From Nucisporomicrobium flavum (GTDB taxonomy: Bacteria; Actinomycetota; Actinomycetes; Mycobacteriales; Micromonosporaceae): a stretch of DNA of 64,000 nt. Below are positions 8,764 to 17,407 of this stretch, in pieces (position 1 is the first letter of the stretch; each line of letters opens with the position of its first letter). The notes under the pieces are model-generated. The model did no database searches. It had not been told where the DNA came from and saw only the letters and a program-made list of their open reading frames with translations. Where the stretch lies: positions 62,001 to 126,000 of the forward strand of contig NZ_JADMLH010000011.1 of NCBI RefSeq assembly GCF_016464385.1, in the 5' to 3' direction. The position numbers were made by a program, and so were the translations under genes.

Positions 8764-10266
8764 ATGACGACAGCGATCGACCTCGCGGCGCCGCTGCGGA
8801 TCGCCGACCTGCGGGCCGCCCGCGACCCGGTCACCGTCCTGATCGGACAGCCGGTCCGGGACCGGGTCGCGGCCGGCCGCGACTTCCTGTCCGAGGTGCT
8901 CGGCGACGACCGCCAGGTGTACGGCAGCACCACCGGCTTCGGTGCCCTCGTCGGCTACGCGGGCCGCGCCGACCTGCGTGACCAGGCCGACAACACGCTC
9001 GCCCACCTCGGCGCCGGGCAGGGCCCGGACCTCGCCGCCAAGGTCGTCCGGGCGACCATGCTGATCCGGGCCCGATCCCTGGCGCAGGGCGCGTCGGGGG
9101 TGTCCCCCCACGTCGTCGACGCGCTCGCGGCGATGCTCGCGACCACGTTCGTGCCGGCCGTGCCGCGGCTCGGCTCGGTCGGGGCCAGCGGCGACCTGAT
9201 CCCGCTCGGTGCGGCCGCACAGGCGCTGCGGGGCCGCGGGCACGCCTATGTGGACGGCGTGCGCATGCCCGCCGCCGAGGCGCTGGCCCGGGCCGGGCTC
9301 GCGCCGCTGCCCCTGGACGGCCGGGACGCCCTGGCCCTGGTCAACGGCACCTCGCTGACCACGGCGGCGACCGCCCTGGCCCTGGACGCGACCCGTACGG
9401 CGCACCGCGCGATCCAGCTTCTCACGTGTCTGCTGACGGATCTGCTCGGCAGCGATCCGCAGTTCCTCGACGCCCGGCTGCTCGCCGCGTACGGGCATCC
9501 CGGCGTGATCGAGGTCGGCGCCGCCATGCGACGGGTCACCGAGGGCCTCACCCCGTCGGGCAAACGGCCGCTGCAGGAGCCGTACAGCATCCGGTGTTCG
9601 CCGCAGCTGCTCGGCGCGGCCGAGGACGCCCTGCGGTTCGTCGACGGGATCGTCGCGGCGGACCTGGGCGGCGTCAGCGACAATCCGCTGTTCTTCCCGG
9701 ACGACGACCTGGTCGTGCACGGCGGGAACTTCTTCGGCCAGCCCGCCGCGTTCGCCGCCGACCTGCTGTCGACGGTGATCGCGCAGCTCGGCAACCTCGC
9801 GGAACGGCAGCTCGACCTGCTCGTCGACCCTGACCGCAACACCGGGCTGCCGCCGATGCTGGCCGCCGGGCCCGGGCAGCAGCACGGCCTGCAGGGCGTG
9901 CAGCTCGCCTCGACCGCGCTGGTCGCCGAGATCCGCCGGGACGCGACGCCGGCGAGCATGCAGAGCCTGCCGACCAACCTGCACAACCAGGACGTCGTCC
10001 CGTTCGGTACGCAGGCCGCGCTGCGCGCCGTGGACCAGGCGCGGCTGCTGCACCTGATCGTGGGGTCGCTCGCGGTGGGACTGCGGCAGGCGGCCCACGT
10101 CGGCGCGCGTACCCCGACGGCGGACGGGTGCGCCGCGGTGATGGCGGCGCTCGTCGAGGCCGTACCCCCGGTCGACCCGGACCGGCCGCTCGACGGCGAC
10201 GTGCGACGCGCGGCCGGCGTGGTCGCAGCCATTTCTCTCCCCGAAGGTGACCGCCATGACGCTTGA
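8764..10266 (+). CDS. MIO-family aromatic amino acid ammonia-lyase, tyrosine-type
   Basis: This 500-aa enzyme of the HAL/PAL/TAL family carries the Ala141-Ser142-Gly143 triad (GSVGASGDLIPL) that cyclises to the MIO electrophile, and the catalytic tyrosine in VYGSTTGFG (Tyr53). The selectivity pair is His81-Leu82 (AHLGAGQG), which in characterised enzymes marks tyrosine ammonia-lyases; histidases have Ser-His and PALs Phe-Leu at this site. It should therefore deaminate tyrosine to p-coumarate and ammonia. A tyrosine 2,3-aminomutase is an alternative, since those enzymes share the fold and cofactor. It opens an operon running through the histidine kinase and overlaps the second flavoprotein gene by 11 nt. 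Confidence 0.88.
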   Translation: MTTAIDLAAPLRIADLRAARDPVTVLIGQPVRDRVAAGRDFLSEVLGDDRQVYGSTTGFGALVGYAGRADLRDQADNTLAHLGAGQGPDLAAKVVRATMLIRARSLAQGASGVSPHVVDALAAMLATTFVPAVPRLGSVGASGDLIPLGAAAQALRGRGHAYVDGVRMPAAEALARAGLAPLPLDGRDALALVNGTSLTTAATALALDATRTAHRAIQLLTCLLTDLLGSDPQFLDARLLAAYGHPGVIEVGAAMRRVTEGLTPSGKRPLQEPYSIRCSPQLLGAAEDALRFVDGIVAADLGGVSDNPLFFPDDDLVVHGGNFFGQPAAFAADLLSTVIAQLGNLAERQLDLLVDPDRNTGLPPMLAAGPGQQHGLQGVQLASTALVAEIRRDATPASMQSLPTNLHNQDVVPFGTQAALRAVDQARLLHLIVGSLAVGLRQAAHVGARTPTADGCAAVMAALVEAVPPVDPDRPLDGDVRRAAGVVAAISLPEGDRHDA

Positions 10267-11797
10267 CTATCTGATCATCGGAGCCGGTCCGGCGGGGCTG
10301 CAGCTCGCCGCCCTGATGGAGCGTGCCGGTCACGAATACCTGGTGCTCGAGGGATCGGACGTCCCGGGTGCGTTCTTCACCCGCTATCCGCGGCACCGCA
10401 CGCTGATCTCGATCAACAAACCGCACACGGGTACGGACGACCCGGAGCTGAACCTGCGGCTCGACTGGAACTCGCTCCTCGGCGACGACCCGGCGCTGCT
10501 GTTCACCGGGTACACCGGCGCCTACTTCCCGGCCGCCGACGTCATGGTGCGCTACCTGGCCGATTTCGCCGCGAAGTCCGGTGTGAAGGTCCGTTACGGC
10601 GCCCGGGTGGAACGGGTCGGCCGGGCCGGGGACGTCTTCACCGTCCGTACCGCCGACGAAGTCTTCACGGCACGACGGGTGATCGTCGCCACCGGGGTGT
10701 CCCGGACCTACCGGCCGGACATCGAGGGCTTCGAGCTGGCCGAGGGCTACGACGAGATGTCTGTCGATCCGCTCGACTATCTCGACCAGAAGGTGCTGAT
10801 CATCGGCAAGGGCAACTCCGCCTTCGAGACGGCGGACGCGCTGATGGAGACCACCACGGTCATCCACGTGGCCGGGCCCAGTCCGGTGCGGATGGCGTGG
10901 CGCACGCATTTCGTCGGGCACCTGCGGGCGGTCAACAACAACTTCCTCGACACCTATCAGCTCAAGTCGGCGAACGCGATCCTCGACGGCGACATCCTCC
11001 GCATCGAGCGGGACGGCGACGGATACCTGGTCACGGTCCGCTTCTCGCGGGCCGATGAGGTGGTGAAGCAATTGCGCTACGACCGCGTGCTCGCCTGCAC
11101 CGGCTTCCGGTTCGACCCGTCGATCTTCGACGACTCGTGCCGGCCGGAGCTGGTCATCCGCGACCGGTTCCCGGCGCAGACCGACGAATGGGAGTCGGTG
11201 AACGTGCCGGGTCTCTTCTTCGCCGGGACCGTCTCCCAGGTGCGCGATTTCAAGAAGTCCACTAGCGGCTTCATCCACGGCTTCCGCTATGCCGTACGCG
11301 CGCTCTTCCGAATCCTGGAGCGACGGTACGGCGGGTCGCCCTGGCCGGCCACGCCCGTGGAGCCCACCCCGGAGGCGATCGCCGAGGCCGTCGTCGCGAG
11401 GGTCAACCGGAGCTCGGCGCTGTGGCAGCAGTTCGGCTTCCTCGGCGACGTCGTCACGGTCGCCGGCGGGGAAGCGGCGTACCACGAGGAGGTGCCGGTC
11501 GACTACTTCGCGCGCGCCGGGCTGGGCCCCGCCGACCACGCCTTCGTCGTCACCCTCGAGTACGGGCCCCGCCACGACCAGGTCGACCCGTTCGACATCA
11601 CCGTCTCCCGGATCGCGCAGGACACCCCGGGGCAGGCGCACGACGCCGCGTACCTGCACCCGGTGGTACGGCACCACAGCGGTGGCGTGGTGACCGCCGA
11701 GCACCACCTGGCGGAGAACCTGGAGAACCAGTGGGACCGCCCGGACGTCCACGTCAAGCCGCTCGCCGCGTTCGTACGCCGATGCCTGGACAGCTGA
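10256..11797 (+). CDS. FAD-dependent oxidoreductase, FOXRED2-like (copy 2)
   Basis: This 513-aa paralogue of the flavoprotein at 7158-8702 shares MTLDYLIIGAGP at the N-terminus, VLIIGKGNSAFETADAL for the second dinucleotide site, HLRAVNNNFLDTYQLKS, and a C-terminal AEHHLAENLEN block. ATG 10256 follows GAAGGTG and lies 11 nt inside the ammonia-lyase gene; a GTG at 10247 would add only three residues. Both flavoproteins retain both dinucleotide motifs, so both are probably active, possibly on successive intermediates. The next gene starts 16 nt before this stop. The reaction is unknown; a monooxygenase acting on a phenylpropanoid is an inference from context. Confidence 0.86.
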   Translation: MTLDYLIIGAGPAGLQLAALMERAGHEYLVLEGSDVPGAFFTRYPRHRTLISINKPHTGTDDPELNLRLDWNSLLGDDPALLFTGYTGAYFPAADVMVRYLADFAAKSGVKVRYGARVERVGRAGDVFTVRTADEVFTARRVIVATGVSRTYRPDIEGFELAEGYDEMSVDPLDYLDQKVLIIGKGNSAFETADALMETTTVIHVAGPSPVRMAWRTHFVGHLRAVNNNFLDTYQLKSANAILDGDILRIERDGDGYLVTVRFSRADEVVKQLRYDRVLACTGFRFDPSIFDDSCRPELVIRDRFPAQTDEWESVNVPGLFFAGTVSQVRDFKKSTSGFIHGFRYAVRALFRILERRYGGSPWPATPVEPTPEAIAEAVVARVNRSSALWQQFGFLGDVVTVAGGEAAYHEEVPVDYFARAGLGPADHAFVVTLEYGPRHDQVDPFDITVSRIAQDTPGQAHDAAYLHPVVRHHSGGVVTAEHHLAENLENQWDRPDVHVKPLAAFVRRCLDS

Positions 11798-12783
11798 CGG
11801 GGCTCGACCCGGTGTACGCCGACTTCTTCGCGGGCGGGGCCGGGGACGAGCGGACCCTGCGCGGCAACGAGGAGGCGTTCCAGCGGCTGCGGCTCGTACC
11901 GCGGGTGCTCCGGGCGACCGGTGAGCGCGACCTGAGCATCACGCTGTTCGGTACGGAGCTCGCCGCACCGATCCTCGTCGCGCCCACCGCGTTCCACCGC
12001 CTGGCGCATCCCGATGGCGAGGCGGCCACGGCCCGCGGCGCCGCCGGGACGATCCTCGTGGTCAGCATGGCGTCGACCACGGGACTCGAGGCGATCGCCG
12101 AGGCCGGCGGCCCTCTGTGGTTCCAGCTGTACCCGCAGCCGGACCTGGCGTTCACCGAGGCGGTGATCCGGCGCGCGGAGGCGGCCGGCTGCCGGGCGCT
12201 GGTGGTGACCGCGGACTCGCCGGTGTTCGGGCGGCGGGAGCGTGACCTGCGGAACGGGTTCACCGATCTGCCGGCCGGGATGGTGTGCGAGAACATGCGC
12301 GACACCACCGGCCGGGTCCGCGACATCGTGATGGACGCGGGCCTCGGCTGGGACCGGATCGACTGGCTGCGTGGCGTCACCGGGCTGCCGATCCTGCTCA
12401 AGGGGGTGCTGCATCCGGCGGACGCCGCTTTGGCGGTCGAGCACGGCGTGTCGGGGCTGGTGGTGTCGAACCATGGCGGTCGGCAGCTCGACGGCGCGAT
12501 CGCCACGGTACGGGCACTGCCTGCCGTGGTGGATGCGGTCGGCGGGCGGGTGCCGGTCCTGCTCGACGGCGGGGTCCGGCGCGGTGTGGACGTGCTGTGC
12601 GCCCTCGCGCTGGGTGCGACCGCGGTGCTGATCGGGCGGCCGGTCCTGTGGGGGCTCGCCGGCGGGGGCAGCGCAGGGGTGCGGCAGGTGCTCGATCGGC
12701 TGCGTACCGAACTGGACACCGCGCTCGCGCTGGTCGGCGCCCGTACCCCGGCCGAGCTGACTGCTGACCTGGTGGCGCCATGA
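11782..12783 (+). CDS. FMN-dependent alpha-hydroxyacid oxidase family enzyme
   Basis: This 333-aa TIM-barrel flavoenzyme belongs to the glycolate oxidase / lactate monooxygenase / mandelate oxidase family. The catalytic base is His231 in VVSNHGGRQLDG; the FMN-binding lysine lies in ILLKGVLHPADA, and the phosphate loop in VLLDGGVRRGVDV and ATAVLIGRPVLWGL. It oxidises a 2-hydroxy acid to a 2-oxo acid, using oxygen or another acceptor. The N-terminus is short for the family. ATG 11782 overlaps the flavoprotein stop by 16 nt, and the stop overlaps the P450 start as ATGA. A 4-hydroxymandelate-type substrate would fit the aromatic context but is a guess. Confidence 0.87.
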   Translation: MPGQLTGLDPVYADFFAGGAGDERTLRGNEEAFQRLRLVPRVLRATGERDLSITLFGTELAAPILVAPTAFHRLAHPDGEAATARGAAGTILVVSMASTTGLEAIAEAGGPLWFQLYPQPDLAFTEAVIRRAEAAGCRALVVTADSPVFGRRERDLRNGFTDLPAGMVCENMRDTTGRVRDIVMDAGLGWDRIDWLRGVTGLPILLKGVLHPADAALAVEHGVSGLVVSNHGGRQLDGAIATVRALPAVVDAVGGRVPVLLDGGVRRGVDVLCALALGATAVLIGRPVLWGLAGGGSAGVRQVLDRLRTELDTALALVGARTPAELTADLVAP

Positions 12784-14117
12784 TCCTCTTCATCCTCCTG
12801 GGCGTCCTCCTGGTCCTCCTGGTGTGGAGTCTGCCCCGCTGGCTGCCGCCCGCGGTGGTCCGGCTGCGGCAGTGGATCTTCGTCCGGATCAACGGGGAGG
12901 AGGGCATCCCGGTGCCGGGCCCGCTGGTCGGGGCCGAACACTTCGAGCGGGTGTACGCCGACCCGGCCGCCGACGGGCGCAGCCGGGGCGCCGGCCTCTC
13001 CGACCTGTTCTGGTACTGGCTCGCGCCCGGTCCTCAGATGCACCAGGAACATCTGGAACCGGGGGAGCGGCACCGCACGGTCGCCCGTACGACCCGTCAG
13101 GTGCTGGCCATGCCGCACACCCGTTCCGCCGGCCTGGCCGCGGCGGCGACCCGGCGGGTCCTCGGCGAGCTGCCCGGCGGGCGGACCGTGCGCGTACGGC
13201 TGCGGGACCTGATGATGCCGGTCTGGGCCGAGGTCTGGTTCGAGGCAGTCTTCGGTGAGCCGTGCCCGCGCGCGGCCCGCGACCTGATCGTGGCGAACGC
13301 CGACGACGTGGTGACCGCCCTCAAGGCGACCGGGCTGCGACACCTGGACCGCCGGGACCGGATGACCCGGTACCTGCTCGGCCGGATCGAGGCGGGCACG
13401 TGCCCGGTGCTGCTGCCCGAGCCGTTCACCGCCCAGGAGACGGCCTGGTACCTGCAGGGCGCGTTCTTCAACACGGCGGTCGTGCAGATGTCCGAGGCGA
13501 TGGCGCACGTGCTGCTGACCGTGGCGGCGTACCCGGACGCGGTGCCCGACCCGGACGACGACGCCGCGGTGGACCGGCTGATCGACGAGACGCTGCGGGT
13601 GCACCCGCTCTTCGGGATCGCCCACCGGATCACCTCGGCGCCGATCGTGGTGGACGAGTGGGTCACCCTGCCGGCCGGTTCGGTGCTGCTGTTCGACTAT
13701 CTGGCGTACCAGCGCACGGGCCCGGCCGCCGACGACGCGTTCGACCCGGATCGCTGGCTCGGGCTCCCGCGCAAGGAGGCGCACTTCATCCCGTACGGGG
13801 TGACCGCCAACCGCGCCTGTCCCGCACGTGGCGCCGCCCCGGTGATGCTGCGCGCGGCGACCCGTGAGGTGCTGCGCCGGTACGCCCTGTCCTCCTCGGT
13901 GCAGCACACCCGCTCGATGCCGAACCGCGGACCGGCGTACCTGACACCCGCCGGGACTCCCGGTCCCGGACGGGCCCGGCTGGCGCTGATGGCGCTGCGC
14001 GACCGCTGGGGCGGCGTCGGGCGTTCCCTGCAACAGCTCGTCCTCGGCACGTGGATGGTCCTCGACGCGCGACGCCAGCGACTCTGCACCACCTACTTCC
14101 AGGAGGAACGAGTATGA
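12780..14117 (+). CDS. Cytochrome P450 with N-terminal membrane anchor
   Basis: This 445-aa protein has the P450 ExxR pair in DETLRVHPLFGIAHR (E270, R273) and the heme-thiolate loop FIPYGVTANRACPARG with Cys347 as ligand. Residues 1-18 (MILFILLGVLLVLLVW) form a hydrophobic helix followed by basic residues, so the enzyme is probably membrane anchored, which is unusual for bacterial P450s. The I-helix region (YLQGAFFNTAVVQMSEAM) lacks the usual Gly-x-Asp/Glu-Thr oxygen-activation signature. The start overlaps the oxidase stop (ATGA) and the stop overlaps the antiporter start (ATGA). The substrate is unknown. Confidence 0.82.
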   Translation: MILFILLGVLLVLLVWSLPRWLPPAVVRLRQWIFVRINGEEGIPVPGPLVGAEHFERVYADPAADGRSRGAGLSDLFWYWLAPGPQMHQEHLEPGERHRTVARTTRQVLAMPHTRSAGLAAAATRRVLGELPGGRTVRVRLRDLMMPVWAEVWFEAVFGEPCPRAARDLIVANADDVVTALKATGLRHLDRRDRMTRYLLGRIEAGTCPVLLPEPFTAQETAWYLQGAFFNTAVVQMSEAMAHVLLTVAAYPDAVPDPDDDAAVDRLIDETLRVHPLFGIAHRITSAPIVVDEWVTLPAGSVLLFDYLAYQRTGPAADDAFDPDRWLGLPRKEAHFIPYGVTANRACPARGAAPVMLRAATREVLRRYALSSSVQHTRSMPNRGPAYLTPAGTPGPGRARLALMALRDRWGGVGRSLQQLVLGTWMVLDARRQRLCTTYFQEERV

Positions 14118-15388
14118 CGCCCACCGACCTCGCGTCGCGGTTCTTCATCGCCGTCGCCGTCATCCTGGTGTTCTGCAGGCTGATCGCGTGGCTGCTCGGC
14201 AAGGTGGGGCAGCCGCCGGTGGTGAGCGAGATGCTCGCCGGCGTCCTGCTCGGACCGTCCCTGCTCGGGCTGCTCTTCCCGACCGTCCAGGACGCGCTGT
14301 TCCCGGCTCCGCTCCTGCCCGTCCTGTACGTGGTCGGCCAGGTCGGGCTCGTGCTGTTCATGTTCCAGGCCGGCTACGCCTTCGCCGGCCACCGGACCAC
14401 CAGGCTCGCCGGTACGGCCGGGGCCGTGTCCCTGGCCGGGGTGACTGTCCCGCTGGTGCTCGGCGTCCTGGTGGTGCTGGTGACCGCCGGACGGGTACCG
14501 ATCCAGAAGGAGGGGGTGCCGATCGGCGTGTCGGCGGCGTTCGTCGGCGTCGCGCTGGCCATCACCGCGTTCCCGATGCTCGCCCGGATCATCACCGAGC
14601 GCGGCCACGCCGGGACCCGCCACGGCTCGCTCGCGCTGGCCAGCGGCGCGATCGACGACATGGTCGCCTGGATCATGCTGGCCGTGGTGCTGGCGTTCGC
14701 CTCCGGCGAGGCCGCCCCGATCGTCGTCACCGGCGGCGGCGCGGTCCTCTTCGGCCTGGTGCTCTGGTACGGCGGCAGGCGGGTCGCCGGCGCGCTGATG
14801 CACACCGAGCGGCTCTCCGGTCAGGCCCGGCTGCTGGGCACGGTGGTGCTGCTCTTCCTGGTCGCCTGGTACACCGACGAGATCGGGCTGTACGCGGTCT
14901 TCGGCGCGTTCGCGGTCGGCGTGGTCATGCCGCACACCGCCCGTACCGACACGGTCGTCGACACGCTGACCCCGGTCGCGGCCACCGTCTTCCTGCCGCT
15001 GTTCTTCACGTTCTCGGGGCTGCGTACCGAGTTCGGCCTGCTCGGGAACCCGGCCGTGCTGCTGTTCGCGGTCGGGTGCGTGACCCTCGCGATCCTCGGC
15101 AAGTTCGGTGCCTGCTGGGCGGCGGCGCGGCTGCGCGGCGAGCCGAACGGGGTCGCCCTGCGGGTCGGCGCGCTGATGAACGCTCGCGGGCTGATGCAGC
15201 TCATCGCGCTGAACGTCGGGCTGGAGGCCGGCATCGTCGGCCCGGCGCTGTTCACCGTGCTCGTGCTGGTCGCGCTGGTCACGACGCTGATGACGACGCC
15301 GGCCCTGAGCTGGATCGAGCGCCGGGACGCGCGGGCGCGGCCGGTGACGACTGAACCGGTTCTGGTCGGCGCGGAGGGGTCCCAATGA
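14114..15388 (+). CDS. Kef/NapA-type cation:proton antiporter (CPA2)
   Basis: This 424-aa polytopic membrane protein has roughly 12 hydrophobic segments. Family motifs include GQPPVVSEMLAGVLLGPSLLG near residue 30, and the acidic site ASGAIDDMVAWIMLAVVLA near residue 180, matching the conserved Asp pair of CPA2 antiporters. There is no TrkA-N domain, so it is the membrane module only. ATG 14114 overlaps the P450 stop and has AGGAGG a few bases upstream. In this operon it may export an ionised product or counter pH stress; direct product export is speculation. Confidence 0.88.
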   Translation: MTPTDLASRFFIAVAVILVFCRLIAWLLGKVGQPPVVSEMLAGVLLGPSLLGLLFPTVQDALFPAPLLPVLYVVGQVGLVLFMFQAGYAFAGHRTTRLAGTAGAVSLAGVTVPLVLGVLVVLVTAGRVPIQKEGVPIGVSAAFVGVALAITAFPMLARIITERGHAGTRHGSLALASGAIDDMVAWIMLAVVLAFASGEAAPIVVTGGGAVLFGLVLWYGGRRVAGALMHTERLSGQARLLGTVVLLFLVAWYTDEIGLYAVFGAFAVGVVMPHTARTDTVVDTLTPVAATVFLPLFFTFSGLRTEFGLLGNPAVLLFAVGCVTLAILGKFGACWAAARLRGEPNGVALRVGALMNARGLMQLIALNVGLEAGIVGPALFTVLVLVALVTTLMTTPALSWIERRDARARPVTTEPVLVGAEGSQ

Positions 15389-15413
15389 TTGAAGGAGCAA
15401 CTACCATAGATCG

Positions 15414-16100
15414 ATGGATCCCTATGCGAGCGATGATCGGACCGGGCCTCGGCTGCTCCTCGTGGAGGACGACGCCGAGCTCAATGACCTGCTCACCGAG
15501 ACCCTCGCCGAGGAGGGGTACGCCGTCGACCAGGCCCGCGACGGCCAGCTGGGCCTGCACCTGGGGCTGAGCCGGCGCTACGACGTGATGGTCATCGACC
15601 GGCTGCTGCCCGCCCTCGACGGACTCGACCTGGTGAAACGGTTCCGTTCCCGCTCCGTCCGGGCCCGGACCCTGATGCTGACCGCCCTCGGCGCGGTCGG
15701 CGACCGGATCGCCGGCCTCGACGCGGGCGCCGACGACTACCTGACCAAGCCGTTCGACCTGGACGAGCTGAGCGCCCGGCTGCGCGCCCTGTGCCGGCGG
15801 AGACCGGAGTCCGTCGAGGCACTGCGGATCGGCGCCGGCCTGCTGGACCCGGCCACCCGGCTCGCGGTGCTGCCCGACGGCACGCGGGTGCCGCTGTCCG
15901 GGCGCGAGTGCGAACTGCTGCGAGTGCTGGCCGCCCGGCCCACCGGCGTGCACTCCCGGGCCGACCTGCGCAGCCGGGTCTTCGACGAGGCAGCGGCGGC
16001 CTCCATCGTGGACACGTACGTCTACTACCTGCGCTGCAAGCTCGGGCGGCAGGTGGTGCGGACCGTGCACGGCCTCGGATACCGGCTCGGTGTGCTGTGA
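15414..16100 (+). CDS. OmpR/PhoB-family response regulator
   Basis: This 228-aa regulator has a receiver domain (LLLVEDDAEL at the acidic pocket; phospho-acceptor Asp62 in YDVMVIDRLLP; Lys in DYLTKPF) and a winged-helix DNA-binding domain ending in VDTYVYYLRCKLG and VRTVHGLGYRLG. It begins 26 nt after the antiporter gene, and its stop overlaps the kinase start (GTGA). The pair is probably dedicated to the block upstream, although its regulon cannot be read from the sequence. Confidence 0.93.
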   Translation: MDPYASDDRTGPRLLLVEDDAELNDLLTETLAEEGYAVDQARDGQLGLHLGLSRRYDVMVIDRLLPALDGLDLVKRFRSRSVRARTLMLTALGAVGDRIAGLDAGADDYLTKPFDLDELSARLRALCRRRPESVEALRIGAGLLDPATRLAVLPDGTRVPLSGRECELLRVLAARPTGVHSRADLRSRVFDEAAAASIVDTYVYYLRCKLGRQVVRTVHGLGYRLGVL

Positions 16101-17407
16101 CGGCGGCCGGTCCGATCGAGACGACCCTGGTACGGCGGGCCCGGCTGCGCATCGGCCTGGCGGTCGGGCTCGTCTTCACCGCGCTCCTCGGGCTCGCGGG
16201 CGGGATCTCGTACGCCGTCCTGCTGCGCAGCCAGGAGGCCCAGATCGACCGGGAACTGGCCTGGGGGGTCGCCAACGGATCGATCAGCGGCCCGCCCGGC
16301 TGCAGCTGGATCCTCCGGTACGACGACGGCGTGCTCACCGGACGGAGCAGCCCGCCGCCGCCGGGCCTGCCCCTGGACGCCGAGGCGCAGCGGGTGACAG
16401 CCACCGGCGCCGGCCGGACCCGCCAGGCCGACCGGGGCGCAACGGTGTATCACATCCGCACCGAGCCGCGGGACGGCGGCGTCGTGCAGGCGGTGTTCGA
16501 CGCCCGCTTCCAGCTCGCCGACCGCCGGCACCTGCTGTGGGCGTTCACGCTGGCCGCGGCGGCCGGACTGCTCGGGTCCGTCCTGACCGGCGTGTTCGTC
16601 GGCCGCCGGGCGGTGGCGCCGCTGGTCGAGGCACTGGCCCGGCAACGCCGGTTCGTCGCGGACGCCAGCCACGAGCTACGGACGCCGATCGCGCAGATCC
16701 ACACCCGGGCCCAGATGCTGGCCCGCCGCGCCACCCGCGCCGAGCCCACGACCGAGCGCCGCGACCTGGACCGGCTCGTCGAGCTGACCCGCCGGCTCGG
16801 CGAGATCGTCGACGAACTGCTGCTCTCCGCCCGCCTTGCCGCGGTCCCCGCCGACCGGTTGCCGGGAATCCCGGTCGACCTCACGGCCGTCGCGGCCGGG
16901 GCGGTCGCCGCCGAGCTCGACCGGGCCGCGGAGCGCGGGCAGGAGCTGACGCTGACGGTCCCGGACGGCCCCGTCCTCGTCACCGGCATCGAATCCGCCC
17001 TGCGCCGCGTCATCGGTGAACTGCTCGCCAACGCCCTCACCCACCTCCCGCGAGGCGGCCGGGTCACGGTGACGGTCAGCGACCCCGGGTGCGCCGAGGT
17101 GCTGGTCGCGGACAACGGCGCCGGCTTCGACCCGGCCGACGCCGACCGGATCTTCGACCGGTTCCACCGCGGGGACGGCGCGGGGGAACGGCGGTTCGGC
17201 CTCGGCCTGGCCCTGCTGCGGGAGGTCGTCACCAGTCACGGTGGCACCATCACGGCGCAGGGCCGCCCCGGAGCCGGCGCCACCTTCACCGTCCGGCTGC
17301 CCACCGTCGCCACGCCGGACCGGCACCGGGTCCGGCTCGGCGAACCGGCGGGGGTCTCCGCGAAGGCCCCGGCTAGCCCCAGACCTCCTCGGCGATCTCC
17401 GCGATGA
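16097..17407 (+). CDS. Sensor histidine kinase
   Basis: This 436-aa kinase has two transmembrane segments (about residues 16-38 and 150-172) flanking an extracytoplasmic stretch of about 110 residues rich in Pro and Arg. The H-box FVADASHELRTPIAQIH places the phospho-acceptor at His192. The N-box is ELLANALTHLP, followed by DNGAGFD and FGLGLALLREVV nucleotide-binding boxes. GTG 16097 is chosen for its 4-nt overlap with the regulator stop; upstream in-frame codons read through the regulator gene. Its 3' end overlaps the convergent MetE-like gene by 35 nt. Confidence 0.92.
   Translation: MTAAGPIETTLVRRARLRIGLAVGLVFTALLGLAGGISYAVLLRSQEAQIDRELAWGVANGSISGPPGCSWILRYDDGVLTGRSSPPPPGLPLDAEAQRVTATGAGRTRQADRGATVYHIRTEPRDGGVVQAVFDARFQLADRRHLLWAFTLAAAAGLLGSVLTGVFVGRRAVAPLVEALARQRRFVADASHELRTPIAQIHTRAQMLARRATRAEPTTERRDLDRLVELTRRLGEIVDELLLSARLAAVPADRLPGIPVDLTAVAAGAVAAELDRAAERGQELTLTVPDGPVLVTGIESALRRVIGELLANALTHLPRGGRVTVTVSDPGCAEVLVADNGAGFDPADADRIFDRFHRGDGAGERRFGLGLALLREVVTSHGGTITAQGRPGAGATFTVRLPTVATPDRHRVRLGEPAGVSAKAPASPRPPRRSPR

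Noticed and set aside
8764..10266. Annotation as histidine ammonia-lyase (hutH)
   Set aside because: The selectivity pair is His-Leu as in tyrosine ammonia-lyases, not Ser-His, and no other histidine-use genes are nearby.
11754..14033. 759-aa open frame antisense to the oxidase and P450 genes
   Set aside because: High GC keeps this frame open; the product is Arg/Gly/Pro-rich with no domain, while both plus-strand genes have full catalytic motifs.
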